Origin: Saprospiraceae bacterium
GTDB taxonomy: Bacteria; Bacteroidota; Bacteroidia; Chitinophagales; Saprospiraceae
Assembly: GCA_013214355.1 (NCBI GenBank)
Contig: JABSSL010000049.1
Span: forward strand, 1 to 58,309
DNA length: 58,309 nt
Direction: 5' to 3'
In this document: positions 1-9,146 of the stretch, piece by piece
Layout of the letters: the number at the start of each line of letters is the position of its first letter
How positions within the stretch are numbered: the stretch's first letter is position 1
The notes under the pieces: model-generated
Seen by the model: the letters and a program-made list of their open reading frames with translations, nothing else
Database searches by the model: none
What the model was told of the DNA's origin: nothing
Translations under genes and position numbers: made by a program

Positions 1-35
1 CTTTTTCTTTGCATTTGATACTTCAATAGTTATAG

Positions 36-248
36 TTTAGCACATTCAATTACTTATACATCAGCCCTTTATTGATCCACAAACCCTTTTTGAGGACGCC
101 CTATTTAGATCTGAACTACCAGACATTAGAGGACAAAGGAATCCAGCCTGTAAAGACGCTCACAAATTCCCTAGAAGAGCTAGAGGTCGGTAAAGACGCT
201 ATTCTTCATCGGGCCATTCAACTATTGAAAAACGGTAGCGATCAATAG
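36..248 (+). pseudogene. Coding-like fragment without an ATG, possible tail of a peptidase gene
   Basis: An open frame runs from just after a stop at 33-35 to TAG at 246-248, ending 8 bases before the convergent kinase stop. From about 72 it reads like real protein: a loop, then GIQPVKTLTNSLEELE and KDAILHRAIQLLKNG. There is no ATG; TTG at 72 is the only easy start. All three forward frames are closed in the first 40 bases, so it cannot simply continue from upstream. The pattern GI-P...LEEL..GKD..L..AI.LL resembles the C-terminal end of S41 (tail-specific) peptidases, but this is a weak recollection. It may be a decayed gene end or a short TTG-start gene. Confidence 0.3.
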
Positions 249-256
249 GATATCTA

Positions 257-1561
257 CTATAACTCAATCTGAAAGACCGTCCAACCATCTGGTCTGGTGC
301 TGAGGGAGAAGGTAAAACCATGATTGCGAAGGATCTCACGTGTTAAGGTGAGGCCAATGCCCTGGCCGTTGGTCTTAGTGCTGTAAAAGGGTGAAAAAAG
401 TTGACTGCTGATGGCCTGCGGTACGCCCATGCCGTTGTCTAAGACTTCGATACTTAAGGGACGAGTATTCAATTGCAATCGCACTTCTCCGGTAGTTTCA
501 ATCGCCTCGATGGCATTCTTGACCAGATTGATCAGTACCTGTTCCATTTGTTGTTGATCCAATGATCGTGTCACTGGCTGCTTGGGAAGGTCCAGCTTTA
601 GCTCAATTTCTTTCCCTCCGGTGTAGGATTGCATTAAGGTCTTGGTATCTGATAGGAGTTGATTCAAATTTACTTCACTCTTTTGTGGAATCGGTAATCG
701 GACCACATCCGCGAAGTTCCGCATAAAGAGATTGAGTTGCTGATTACGAGTAATAGCTACCTCCAAGGCCTGTTGATAATCCTGCCGATCTCCTTCCTTC
801 AACTGCTCTTCATAGAATCGTAGAGAATCGAGGATAGAGTTGATTGGACCAATCGAATTATTTACTTCATGGGCCATCATGCGAATCACCTTTCCGTAAG
901 CCTGTTTTTCAATTTCTAACTTCTCATCGGTTAATTCTTCAATGGTAATGAAATAGTGTGGAAAACCCCGATCAATGAAGTGAGCCTTCTGGCATTTGTA
1001 GGTTTCCAAACCATTGATGCTAATCGTCTTAGCTTTATCTTTCGGTAGTTCCTTTATGGCTTGAGCGAGGGGTGTATCCAATTCGGAGAGTTTCTTCTTC
1101 AGGAGTCCCTTCGCAGGAAGCTTGAGTAGTTGCACCGCCTTGGGGTTGCAGGAAGCGATTTGCTCTTCAAAGTCTAACACTAATATTCCGGAAGGAGCGG
1201 TCTGGATCAACTTATCTAAAAAATAATGCTGCTCTGCCTGTGACAAACGTTCCTTTCTCAATTGATCGATCATTTGGTTATACATTCCTATCAATTTATC
1301 CATTTCCAGCTGTCCTACCTCTTGAAACTTCACATTGAAATCTCGATCCCGAATAGCATCTACCCCGGTCATAATCAGCCTCAGGGGTTGCACCAGTCCT
1401 TTATACAGGAGATAAGCCAAATACAAAGAAAACAAGATGATTACCTCGGAGGCAATGAAGATCAAAGGCTTGTCCTTAAAGGCCAAATAACTCAACACCA
1501 GCGGCGGCGTGTGGATTAGCGCCATAAATAGTATATACTTGGTCCGCAGTGACAACATCAT
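257..1561 (-). CDS. Membrane sensor histidine kinase, NtrY/AtoS-like
   Basis: 434 residues. Two N-terminal membrane helices (about 8-28 and 33-53) lie so close together that there is no periplasmic sensor. They are followed by a HAMP-like segment (54-105), a PAS-like domain (about 110-215) opening with the LDKLIQTAPSGILVLD pattern, and the kinase core. The phosphoacceptor is His231 in MAHEVNNSIGP. The ATP-binding domain shows the N box (LINLVKNAIEAI), G1 (DNGMGVP) and the F/G2 stretch (FSPFYSTKTNGQGIGL). It is the last gene of the exporter operon, 64 bp after the NtrC-type regulator, which is its probable partner. With no external domain it may sense the membrane or a cytoplasmic ligand, perhaps exporter substrate or envelope stress (inference). 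Confidence 0.9.
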   Translation of the reverse strand: MMLSLRTKYILFMALIHTPPLVLSYLAFKDKPLIFIASEVIILFSLYLAYLLYKGLVQPLRLIMTGVDAIRDRDFNVKFQEVGQLEMDKLIGMYNQMIDQLRKERLSQAEQHYFLDKLIQTAPSGILVLDFEEQIASCNPKAVQLLKLPAKGLLKKKLSELDTPLAQAIKELPKDKAKTISINGLETYKCQKAHFIDRGFPHYFITIEELTDEKLEIEKQAYGKVIRMMAHEVNNSIGPINSILDSLRFYEEQLKEGDRQDYQQALEVAITRNQQLNLFMRNFADVVRLPIPQKSEVNLNQLLSDTKTLMQSYTGGKEIELKLDLPKQPVTRSLDQQQMEQVLINLVKNAIEAIETTGEVRLQLNTRPLSIEVLDNGMGVPQAISSQLFSPFYSTKTNGQGIGLTLTREILRNHGFTFSLSTRPDGWTVFQIEL

Positions 1562-1640
1562 TTATTCCATTATACTATTTAACATTACTCATTCAATATT
1601 CAACAATAAACATTATCCATTATCATCATTCATTATTGTA
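1562..1640. repeat. AT-rich CATT/TTCAA repeat tract
   Basis: The gap between the regulator stop and the kinase start is filled with degenerate units such as CATTCAATATTCAACA and CATTATCCATTATCATCATT. Very similar tracts lie at about 5575-5655 and 11671-11712. In all three places the tract directly follows the stop codon of a minus-strand gene. Confidence 0.6.
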
Positions 1641-2996
1641 AGGGATCTGATACTTCTCCAACCGGCGGTACAACGCACTTCTCGTAAGCCCTAATGACTT
1701 AGCGACTTTTGAAATCCGATTGTTATGATGAGTCATGGCTTTGAGAATCATTTCTTTTTCCATTTCATCTAAGGTAATACTTCCCACTGCTGGCAGATCT
1801 GATTTATCCGCTGTTGGCTGGCTCATTGGGCTGAGATTATTAATAAAATCCTCAGCGGTTAGCTCATCATTGGGACTGATGAGGACTGTTCTTTCTACCA
1901 GATTCTTCAGCTGACGAATATTGCCAGGAAAATCAAAGTTCTTAAGCCATCTGATCGCCTCTTTGGTCAAGGTAATTTCTGGGCGTTGATAGATGGCTTT
2001 GAGATTATTGACGTAGTGATTCACCAGTAAGGGTATATCTCCGGGCCGTTCTCGCAAAGCTGGTAAGTACACCGTGATCAGATTGATCCGATAGAAGAGA
2101 TCCTCTCTAAACTGGCCATTGCGTACCATTTCCGCCAAGTTCCTATTCGTAGCACTGATAACGCGAATATCTACAGTCTGTGTTCGGCTACTTCCCAATA
2201 CTTCAAAGGTTCTGTCCTGCAACACCCTTAGTAACTTGACTTGGCTGGGCAACTCTAATTCTCCCAATTCATCTAAAAAAATGGTGCCCTTATGTGCAGT
2301 CTCAAAACGACCTTTCCGATCATATCGTGCATCGGTAAAAGCGCCTCGCTTGTGACCAAACATCTCACTCTCAAACAAAGAAGCAGAAATCCCACCGAGA
2401 TTTACCTTAACGAACGCGCCCCGCTGACGATGACTGTTATGGTGAATGGCTTCGGCAATTAATTCTTTTCCAGTCCCACTTTCCCCCAAGACTAGCACGG
2501 AGGCATCTGTACTCGCCACACGACCAATGGTAGACAATACTTGGAGAAATTTAGGATCTTCCCCAATGATATGAGAAAAATCGTATTGCTCATCTAGCTT
2601 TCTTCGACTTAAGGACTTTACCTCTCCGTCTGGAACAGCTAAGGCAGTCCTGACGGCTTGTAGCAGTACCTCATTGGTCCAAGGTTTGCTGAGGAAGTCT
2701 TTTGCCCCCGCCTTCATCCCTTGAATAGCCAATTCCAAAGTAGCCCAACCCGTAATGAGGATAACGGGAACCTGTGGCACTACTTTTCGGATCTCTGAAA
2801 GCAGCGCTAAACCTTCCTCCCCGGTAGTCTCCACGGTATAGTTCATATCCAGGAGGATCAGCTCAGGTACTTCTTCAGACAAGCGCTGCATCGCTTCTTT
2901 AGGGGAGGAAGCGGTCTTTGTCTCCCATCCCTGCTGCTTGAGTAACAACTGAAGAGAAACCTGAACTGCCTTATCATCATCAATAATGAGAATCAT
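1626..2996 (-). CDS. Sigma-54-dependent response regulator, NtrC family
   Basis: 456 residues in the classic three-part order. The receiver (1-115) has the acidic pair at 6-7, phosphoacceptor Asp50 (LILLDMNY), Thr82 and Lys104, with a long loop TVETTGEEG after the Asp. The AAA+ domain (about 140-370) has Walker A GESGTGKE (171-178), the sigma-54 contact loop GAFTDA (218-223, canonical GAFTGA) and Walker B TIFLDELGE. A Fis-type helix-turn-helix ends the protein (AKSLGLTRSALYRRLEKY). It activates RNA polymerase carrying sigma-54 after phosphorylation, presumably by the kinase encoded next. It is the sixth gene of the exporter operon, whose promoter at 9072-9087 matches the sigma-54 consensus closely, so autoregulation is likely. 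Confidence 0.95.
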   Translation of the reverse strand: MILIIDDDKAVQVSLQLLLKQQGWETKTASSPKEAMQRLSEEVPELILLDMNYTVETTGEEGLALLSEIRKVVPQVPVILITGWATLELAIQGMKAGAKDFLSKPWTNEVLLQAVRTALAVPDGEVKSLSRRKLDEQYDFSHIIGEDPKFLQVLSTIGRVASTDASVLVLGESGTGKELIAEAIHHNSHRQRGAFVKVNLGGISASLFESEMFGHKRGAFTDARYDRKGRFETAHKGTIFLDELGELELPSQVKLLRVLQDRTFEVLGSSRTQTVDIRVISATNRNLAEMVRNGQFREDLFYRINLITVYLPALRERPGDIPLLVNHYVNNLKAIYQRPEITLTKEAIRWLKNFDFPGNIRQLKNLVERTVLISPNDELTAEDFINNLSPMSQPTADKSDLPAVGSITLDEMEKEMILKAMTHHNNRISKVAKSLGLTRSALYRRLEKYQIPYNNE

Positions 2997-3043
2997 GTGC
3001 GTTAAATCTAAGGATTTTTCGGCTTTCGAAAATGGGAAACACG

Positions 3044-4210
3044 CTACTCTTCGTGCAAAGCAATAGCCGGATGCAATTGCGCCGCCTGTCTACTTGGGAA
3101 AAAGGCACAAAGTGCTACTAGCAAATAGATCACTAGAATAGCAGCCACAATAGCAGCCAAATACACCCATACTGGCAATCCAAATACACCTAATAAAGGG
3201 AACTGAATGGCAAAGAAAGTACCCAACACCACGGCTAAAGTGGATAAGACGACCACCTCTCCTATGAATTGCCATCCAATGTTAGTCTGAGTAGCACCTA
3301 CTGCTCGACGCACTCCGATCTCGGCCTTTCGGATATTAATATTTTGCCATAATACCCCAAATAAACCTAAAGCCACATTAAAAATTAAAAAGCTGCTAAT
3401 AACTAAAAAGATTACCATCGGAAGCCAAACCGCTAACAACTTGTTTTTGCGGTTATCGTCAACATAATCAACACTTGCAGTCACTCCCTTTACCAGCTGA
3501 GATATATCTTTCAGCAATTTCTCCTCAAAGTTCGCCCCAGTCCCTGGTTTTAGCCGGAGTAAAATGGTAGAAAATACGTGATCTTCCAGCGGACTAAGGA
3601 ACATTTGAGCAGTAGCTTCTGAAAACTCTCCTTCGTACTTGTAGTTCTGGTATACGCCGACCACTCTAGCATAGTCCTCGCCCATTGCCTGAAATTCCTT
3701 CCCAAGCGCCGGTTCATCTCCAAACAATTCATCTTTCAAGATCTCATTGATCACTACTGGCCGGATAGCAGCTGCCATGTCAGCTCTATTAAACCAGCTT
3801 CCTTCGGTCACTTCAATTTCATAAAGGCTCTGAAAATCTTCATCTACCACGAAGGTGTGAGGGCTGGCACGTTTCTCTCCATAATTTGCCGAATTGATAT
3901 GCATAGAATTACCGTACGGGGTATTCCGGTTAGCAAAGCTAAACTTCTCAATTTCTGGATAATTCTTGAGATGTTCTTGGAACAATTCTTGCGCCGCAAA
4001 TTGCTCTTCGCCGGTCAGGGTATTCCAAGAAAGGTCCAATTGCCAGACATTTTCATAATTGAACCCTAAGGGCTCCTGATAACGTGCTAAATTGTAAATA
4101 ATGAAAGTTAATACGGCAAATAAAACTAGAAATGAGAAGAATAGCTCAAACAATAAGCCCGCATTCTTACGCTTCTGGTTCCAGATAAGTTTAAATAAAT
4201 GCTTGATCAT
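3044..4210 (-). CDS. ABC exporter permease, FtsX/MacB type (second subunit)
   Basis: 388 residues with one N-terminal helix (about 18-45), a MacB-like periplasmic domain (about 46-260) and three C-terminal helices carrying the FtsX signature. The coupling segment AEIGVRRAVGAT, which contacts the ATPase, sits before the third helix. The start overlaps the stop of the preceding permease by four bases (ATGA), implying translational coupling. The two permeases are clearly different in sequence, so the exporter membrane part is probably a heterodimer rather than the MacB homodimer. The next gene, 47 bp on, encodes the NtrC-type regulator. Confidence 0.9.
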   Translation of the reverse strand: MIKHLFKLIWNQKRKNAGLLFELFFSFLVLFAVLTFIIYNLARYQEPLGFNYENVWQLDLSWNTLTGEEQFAAQELFQEHLKNYPEIEKFSFANRNTPYGNSMHINSANYGEKRASPHTFVVDEDFQSLYEIEVTEGSWFNRADMAAAIRPVVINEILKDELFGDEPALGKEFQAMGEDYARVVGVYQNYKYEGEFSEATAQMFLSPLEDHVFSTILLRLKPGTGANFEEKLLKDISQLVKGVTASVDYVDDNRKNKLLAVWLPMVIFLVISSFLIFNVALGLFGVLWQNINIRKAEIGVRRAVGATQTNIGWQFIGEVVVLSTLAVVLGTFFAIQFPLLGVFGLPVWVYLAAIVAAILVIYLLVALCAFFPSRQAAQLHPAIALHEE

Positions 4211-5451
4211 GATTCTCCACCTTTTATAGCGTTTACAATTTTCATTTTAGACATACGCCGCGCTGGCAGAACACCAGAAAGCAGCCCAAAAATCAAGCAG
4301 AACAAGAGTCCTACTAAGAAAACTACAAAGTTGACCCGAAACTGTGCATGAGGTATCCAGCCACTTTGGTTCAAAAACTGAATGACTATAAAAGCTAAAC
4401 CTAGCCCCACAGCTCCTCCAATTAGCGTCAACAAGATATTTTCGACCAGAAATTGTATCGTCAAGTTCGAAGAAGTCGCTCCGAAGGCCTTCCGCACACC
4501 AATCTCTGAGGCTCGTTCCATAATCCGACTAGTATTCAGATTAATTAGATTCACTGCCGGCAATAGCATAAATAAGAACATGCCTCCAATCAACACCCCT
4601 AAAAATAGCCCCACTGAATTTTTATCGGAGGCAGTTACCTCTGATGATATATGTTCCAACAAAGTCTTCGCTTCTACCTCTAGCAGTTGCAGATACTCAT
4701 CTTCTGGAACATCAATACGACTTACCATATCATTAAACTCAGCCTTCAAAGCAGAAAAATCTGACCTAGAATGTGCCAATACACTCCCTTCAAAGCCACC
4801 TAGAAACCCGGTTCGCCTATAATCCCAGGGTACCGTACTGTAAGGAAGATACAGGTCGGCAGCAGTTGATCCTCTGAAAAAAGGCACGTTTTTCACGACG
4901 CCTATCACCTGGTAACTAATCCCATTTAAAATGATCGTTTTCCCAAGCGCTTCGGTGTCTAGGCCAAAATACTGATCTCGTGTATCTTCGGAGATGACGG
5001 CCACATGCGCATTGTTATCCAATTCCGTACGCCCGAAGGGCTTCCCTTCCAAGAACTCAAAATCAAAAACCTTCCAATAATTCTCGCAGGTATAGCGGAG
5101 ATCTAAGGCTAATTTCTTGTCTCCAACAAAGGCAGTGGCCGTATTACCATTGGAGTTAATTGCCACCAATTCCGGCGTTTTCAATTGCTTCACATAATGA
5201 TCCAGAAAGTGAAAACTGGCCCCGCTTCTGGACATACTGGTTCGATCCTTATCACGCATCGTCACCTCATTCACCACCAATGTGCGTCGCCCCTTCTTTT
5301 CTGGATATTTAGGGTTCAACAGATCGTCCATCATGGTAGCGACGATCAACAATACCGCTAGCGTGAAACTGATACCAAACAAGCTCACGAAGGTGAAAAA
5401 CTTATTCCGCCCCAACACCTTCCAAGCTATTTTTAGATAATTCTTTAACAT
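4207..5451 (-). CDS. ABC exporter permease, FtsX/MacB type (first subunit)
   Basis: 414 residues with the FtsX-family layout: N-terminal helix (about 16-42), a periplasmic MacB-like domain, then three helices at about 285-310, 335-360 and 375-400. The coupling motif ASEIGVRKAFGAT lies just before the second helix. It pairs with the following permease (four-base overlap) and the ATPase encoded 210 bp upstream. Its substrate cannot be told from sequence. The C-terminus (MKIVNAIKGGES) is typical of permeases whose ATPase is a separate protein. Confidence 0.9.
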   Translation of the reverse strand: MLKNYLKIAWKVLGRNKFFTFVSLFGISFTLAVLLIVATMMDDLLNPKYPEKKGRRTLVVNEVTMRDKDRTSMSRSGASFHFLDHYVKQLKTPELVAINSNGNTATAFVGDKKLALDLRYTCENYWKVFDFEFLEGKPFGRTELDNNAHVAVISEDTRDQYFGLDTEALGKTIILNGISYQVIGVVKNVPFFRGSTAADLYLPYSTVPWDYRRTGFLGGFEGSVLAHSRSDFSALKAEFNDMVSRIDVPEDEYLQLLEVEAKTLLEHISSEVTASDKNSVGLFLGVLIGGMFLFMLLPAVNLINLNTSRIMERASEIGVRKAFGATSSNLTIQFLVENILLTLIGGAVGLGLAFIVIQFLNQSGWIPHAQFRVNFVVFLVGLLFCLIFGLLSGVLPARRMSKMKIVNAIKGGES

Positions 5452-5502
5452 GATTCTTTTTTTTCAGGGAGCTGGCTTTGGTGGGTTGAATTGAGTGTTT
5501 AC

Positions 5503-5564
5503 GGTTTAAAGAAGCTTATCTCTAATATCGTATACCCTAATCCCATATCACTAGACTTTAAACC
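5503..5564. other. 9-bp inverted repeat inside the operon
   Basis: GGTTTAAAG (5503-5511) and CTTTAAACC (5556-5564) can pair across a 44-base spacer in the 210-bp gap between the ATPase and first permease genes. It could stabilise or attenuate the transcript between the adaptor-channel-ATPase part and the permease-regulator part. There is no U run beside it, so it is not a clear terminator. Confidence 0.35.
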
Positions 5565-5574
5565 TTCCACCCTT

Positions 5575-5655
5575 AACTCCCCCATTATCCAATTCCCACT
5601 ATTCAATCTTCATTCAGCATGATCCATTCAACACTATCCATTCAACATTCAACAT
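5575..5655. repeat. AT-rich CATTCAACA repeat tract
   Basis: Tract of short degenerate units (TTCAATCTTCATTCAGCAT, ATCCATTCAACACTATCC, ATTCAACATTCAACATTATA) immediately after the ATPase stop. Same family as the tracts at 1562-1640 and 11671-11712. Confidence 0.6.
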
Positions 5656-5661
5656 TATAAA

Positions 5662-6327
5662 CTACACCACCTGGCTTCCATCAAATAGTCGCAACAATCG
5701 GTGGGTCTTCTGGGCCATCGTTTCATCATGCGTTACCATCACGATGGTCGTTTCTTCCTTTTCATTCAGGCCTAATAATATATCCATGACCTCATTGCCC
5801 ATCACACTATCCAAATTACCCGTTGGCTCATCCGCCAAAATAATTTTGGGATTTCCAACAATGGCACGAGCGATGGCTACCCTTTGGCGCTGCCCACCGG
5901 AGAGTTGGTTGGGGAAGTGGGAAAGGCGGTTGCTCAAGCCGACTTTGGCTAGGGCCTCCGTCGCTAATCTGCGGCGCTCGCTACCAGAGATCTTACGGTA
6001 GAGAAGTGGAAGTTCCACATTATCGACAACGGGTAGATCATTGATCAAATGGTAGCTCTGGAAGATAAATCCTAGCGTTTGGTTGCGGAATTTAGCAAGC
6101 TGCTTATCGGTATACCCCTTGAACTGCGTACCATTAATCTCGACCGCTCCTTCGCTGGGTTCATCCAATAAGCCCATGATGTTTAGCAGCGTACTTTTCC
6201 CACAACCGGATGGCCCCATAATAGAGAGGAACTCTCCCTTAGCTACCTCCAGATTAATGTTATTCAAGGCTAGGGTTTCGATAGTTTTAGTCCGATAGAC
6301 CTTTTCGATGTTGGCTAAGCTTATCAT
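5662..6327 (-). CDS. ABC exporter ATPase, LolD/MacB-type
   Basis: 221 residues, the normal length for a stand-alone LolD/MacB-class ATPase. Walker A is GPSGCGKST, the Q-loop lies in FIFQSYHL, the ABC signature is LSGGQRQRVAIARA, Walker B is IILADEPTGNLDS and the switch His is in VTHDE. It should power the two FtsX permeases encoded next, as MacB does with MacA and TolC. The gene follows the outer-membrane channel gene by two bases and is followed by a 210-bp spacer holding an inverted repeat and a CATTCAACA tract before the first permease. Confidence 0.95.
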   Translation of the reverse strand: MISLANIEKVYRTKTIETLALNNINLEVAKGEFLSIMGPSGCGKSTLLNIMGLLDEPSEGAVEINGTQFKGYTDKQLAKFRNQTLGFIFQSYHLINDLPVVDNVELPLLYRKISGSERRRLATEALAKVGLSNRLSHFPNQLSGGQRQRVAIARAIVGNPKIILADEPTGNLDSVMGNEVMDILLGLNEKEETTIVMVTHDETMAQKTHRLLRLFDGSQVV

Positions 6328-6329
6328 GA

Positions 6330-7790
6330 TTAGTATTTAATTTTTTGTTGATTTTCAAAATCGTATAAGGTGAGCACACGCAGGTAATAATGCGTCTGCC
6401 AGAAATCCCATAAAGATCGAATATAGTCTCGTTTGGCTTGAACGTTTTCCTGCAGGGCAATACTCAAGTCTGTAATACTAAGGTCTCCCAAGATAAAGCG
6501 ATCCTGGGCAATCTTGTAACGCGCCGCAGCTACTTCATCAGCCTCTTTGGTCAGCTCTAGCTGTTGTTGAAACATTCCCAGCAACGCGACTTGTGTCTGC
6601 ACCTCTTGTTCTAAATTGACCCGATCCTGTTCCACCTCAAAAATGGTCAGTTTTTGTTGTGCATTGGCCGTCTCCAAACGGGACTTGGCTCTTCCCCAAT
6701 CGATAATGGGGATATTAAACTGCAGGAAAACACTCTCCTTATCTTGTGCTTCTGTATACACTTGACTCAATTGAGCACCACTCCCTGACAGTCCAAAAGC
6801 CCCGATCAAGGAAGCTGTAAAACCACGTCGCCCTTTGGCTTCGGCCACCGCCGCCTTCGCTTCCAATTCACGCCGTAAGAAGCCAATTGCATCCGGTCGG
6901 TTTACCATCGTTTCTTGGATAGCGCGATCTGGGTTTACCACCACGTTTGGTATTAGCTCAGGCAATTCCAATAGAAGATCGGCAGCAATAGGTTTGCCTA
7001 CGTAGGCGCTCATCTCCTGTCTGGCCCCCGCCAGGTCTTGCTGCGCCGAGGCCAAGGCTTTTTTCGCCTTCAGCGTTTCCAAACGAAGTTGAAGCACATC
7101 GTTTCGAGAGGCTTTTCCTAGCTTTTCTCTTTCCAGGGTGATCTGATAGACGGTGTCGGTATTCACCAAGTTCGTCTGCGCGATTTGAAAATTGGTCTGC
7201 GCGATCAGCAAACTAAAGAAGAAGTCCACCGTATTCTGGGCAATTTCTTCCATATCGCCAATATATTCCTGCTGCGATTCCCGAAAACGCAAAGGCTCAA
7301 TTTTTCGATCCCACTTCAGCTCATTGTAGGCAAAGAGGGGCTGATTGATCCCCAACTCGATGGGTGCTCCATTGTAAAAGATAGCACCGTCCTTGAAGTT
7401 GTCAAAACGCTGTAAGCTAGTGCCTAAAAATACGGTACCCCCTGTACTGGCGATCGGTTGACTCATGGAAAGCCCGAGGTTGGCGTTGTTGTTGGAAACC
7501 GAGATAAAACGAACGGTTCCGTCCTGCTGCGTAACCTCTTGAAAAGACCGAGTAAAACCAGGTAGGGTTCCATTCAATTGGATCTGAGGCTTGTAATTAG
7601 CCTGAAATGAACGGTACTCCCAGTAGCGGGTCGTCTGTATCGTAGCAGCGCGGCGGGCGGAGATCGATGCGTTCTGCGCCCAGTCAATCACTGCGTCTAA
7701 GTTCAGTCGGGTGATTCCCTCCCCAGCTTGGGCATGGGCCCAGTTGCAGGTGAGGATGAATATAAAGGTGATGAGATTTCTTCGCTTCAT
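6330..7790 (-). CDS. TolC-family outer-membrane efflux channel
   Basis: 486 residues. A signal peptide (about 1-22, ending NWAHAQ) is followed by two outer-membrane-efflux repeats made of long heptad-rich helices, for example SQQEYIGDMEEIAQNTVDFF and the stretch around VEQDRVNLEQEVQTQVALL. The final part (KRDYIRSLWDFWQTHYYLRV) is typical of TolC-like proteins in Bacteroidota. It sits two bases after the adaptor gene and two before the ATPase gene, which fits a dedicated channel for this tripartite exporter. Confidence 0.93.
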   Translation of the reverse strand: MKRRNLITFIFILTCNWAHAQAGEGITRLNLDAVIDWAQNASISARRAATIQTTRYWEYRSFQANYKPQIQLNGTLPGFTRSFQEVTQQDGTVRFISVSNNNANLGLSMSQPIASTGGTVFLGTSLQRFDNFKDGAIFYNGAPIELGINQPLFAYNELKWDRKIEPLRFRESQQEYIGDMEEIAQNTVDFFFSLLIAQTNFQIAQTNLVNTDTVYQITLEREKLGKASRNDVLQLRLETLKAKKALASAQQDLAGARQEMSAYVGKPIAADLLLELPELIPNVVVNPDRAIQETMVNRPDAIGFLRRELEAKAAVAEAKGRRGFTASLIGAFGLSGSGAQLSQVYTEAQDKESVFLQFNIPIIDWGRAKSRLETANAQQKLTIFEVEQDRVNLEQEVQTQVALLGMFQQQLELTKEADEVAAARYKIAQDRFILGDLSITDLSIALQENVQAKRDYIRSLWDFWQTHYYLRVLTLYDFENQQKIKY

Positions 7791-7792
7791 AA

Positions 7793-9040
7793 TTACTTAA
7801 TCTTGATCGTCTCCAAATGCTCAAAACGGCTCATGTCACTAATGATCACTTCTTCCCCAGCGGCAATACCACTCAGGATCTCCACGTGATCAAAGCTGGT
7901 CATGCCTACCTGAATATCTCTCCGCTCGGCCATCTCCCCATTCCTAACAAAGACCTTCTGCCTCGCCAAATCCTTGAAGGCCGGTCCGTTTTGTACCCGG
8001 ACAATATTGTTCTTACTTGCAGTAACCACGAAGACTTCCACGCGCTGGTTAGGGCGGAGCATGGGATGGGCACTGTTCTCCAACTGGATGTCGAAGGTGA
8101 TCACATTATTTTCAATGGTGGGTCTAATGTTTGTAATACTACCATTGATCTGATCTTCGTCGGTCAGCCGCACGATCACCTGCATACCTATACGCAGGCG
8201 CTCCGCATACAAATCAGAGCAAGTTGCTAGCACGCGATAGGACTGTAGATCAGCAATCCGGGCCAAGGATTCTCCTTCCGTCACCGTAGAACCGATGTTG
8301 TCATTCACCCAAGTCAGTACGCCTTTTCTTTGGGACACGATATCTGCTCTTTTCAATTTTTCCTCCATTTCCCGAATGGCGTTGGCTTGAATATTCGATT
8401 GGATTTCCAATTCCTTGAGATCCGTCACAGTCGATTTCTCCTGGATGCGTAAATCGTTTTCCAGCTGTTGCTTTTCCAGCTTAGCGATCTTAAGATCTAG
8501 GGCTGCCTTATCAATTCCCTCCTGCGTTCCTCCCCCAATCGACTCCAATCGTATGGCATTATCCAGTTCAGCTTGCAGTTGGCTGATGCGCAGTGCCTTG
8601 ATAGAATCCGTAATTCTAAGGTCAAAAAGGGTCTTATCTAGCTTAAATCCCATTTTGGTCATGCTATTGCGTTTCAACTCCAGCTCTTGCTTCAATTTCT
8701 CATACTCTAGCTCGCTGAAAGACTTATCCAGTGCCAGAATGGGCGTACCTAGCTCTAGCGTGGTCCCAACGGAGGCCAGCACCTCCTGCACCTCCGCCCG
8801 GATCGGAGCCGTAATCACCTGTTCGAAAGCAGGGATAACTTCTCCAGAAGCATTCAAGGTGTTGTCCATTCGACCTATTTCCGCCCTAGCCATTCGCAGT
8901 CGATTGGCCTCTACATTCGTGCTGAGTAGACTGCGAAGTCCGAATAGTGCACCAATCAGCAGCAATACCATCACGGCAATCCAGCTGCGCCGCTTCCAAT
9001 CTTCTTTCTTAATTACTGTAGGATCTATTTCTCTATCCAT
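7793..9040 (-). CDS. Periplasmic adaptor (HlyD/MacA membrane-fusion protein)
   Basis: 415 residues from the chosen ATG at 9040. One N-terminal helix (about 20-38) is followed by a barrel-sandwich/lipoyl-like half (TAPIRAEVQEVLASVGTTLE), a long coiled-coil hairpin (about 115-220, rich in K/E/L) and the returning half (GVLTWVNDNIGSTVTEGESL). It should bridge the permease pair to the TolC-like channel. An in-frame ATG at 9088 would add 16 residues, but it lies inside the sigma-54 promoter; ATG 9040 leaves a leader of about 21 bases and begins MDREI, usual for this family in Bacteroidota. First gene of the operon. Confidence 0.92.
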   Translation of the reverse strand: MDREIDPTVIKKEDWKRRSWIAVMVLLLIGALFGLRSLLSTNVEANRLRMARAEIGRMDNTLNASGEVIPAFEQVITAPIRAEVQEVLASVGTTLELGTPILALDKSFSELEYEKLKQELELKRNSMTKMGFKLDKTLFDLRITDSIKALRISQLQAELDNAIRLESIGGGTQEGIDKAALDLKIAKLEKQQLENDLRIQEKSTVTDLKELEIQSNIQANAIREMEEKLKRADIVSQRKGVLTWVNDNIGSTVTEGESLARIADLQSYRVLATCSDLYAERLRIGMQVIVRLTDEDQINGSITNIRPTIENNVITFDIQLENSAHPMLRPNQRVEVFVVTASKNNIVRVQNGPAFKDLARQKVFVRNGEMAERRDIQVGMTSFDHVEILSGIAAGEEVIISDMSRFEHLETIKIK

Positions 9041-9071
9041 TTCAAATTTGTTCGGTTTTGCTACTATACTA

Positions 9072-9087
9072 TTCAAGCGGCGTGCCA
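9072..9087 (-). promoter_or_regulatory. Sigma-54 (RpoN) promoter of the exporter operon
   Basis: Read on the minus strand the bases are TGGCACGCCGCTTGAA, against the consensus TGGCACG-N4-TTGCW. The -24 half is perfect, the spacing is right (GG-N10-G) and the only miss is A for C in the -12 GC. Transcription should start near 9061, 21 bases before ATG 9040. An NtrC-type activator is encoded in the same operon. Confidence 0.75.
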
Positions 9088-9146
9088 AACCACAACAAAC
9101 TGTCTATCAACTAATTAAATCCAATCCTCAAGAAAAACGGCGTTTG

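Noticed and set aside
4207-5451. Frameshift splitting one two-repeat permease into two genes
   Set aside because: Each half has its own start, complete four-helix layout and coupling motif, and the ATGA overlap is a normal coupling arrangement.
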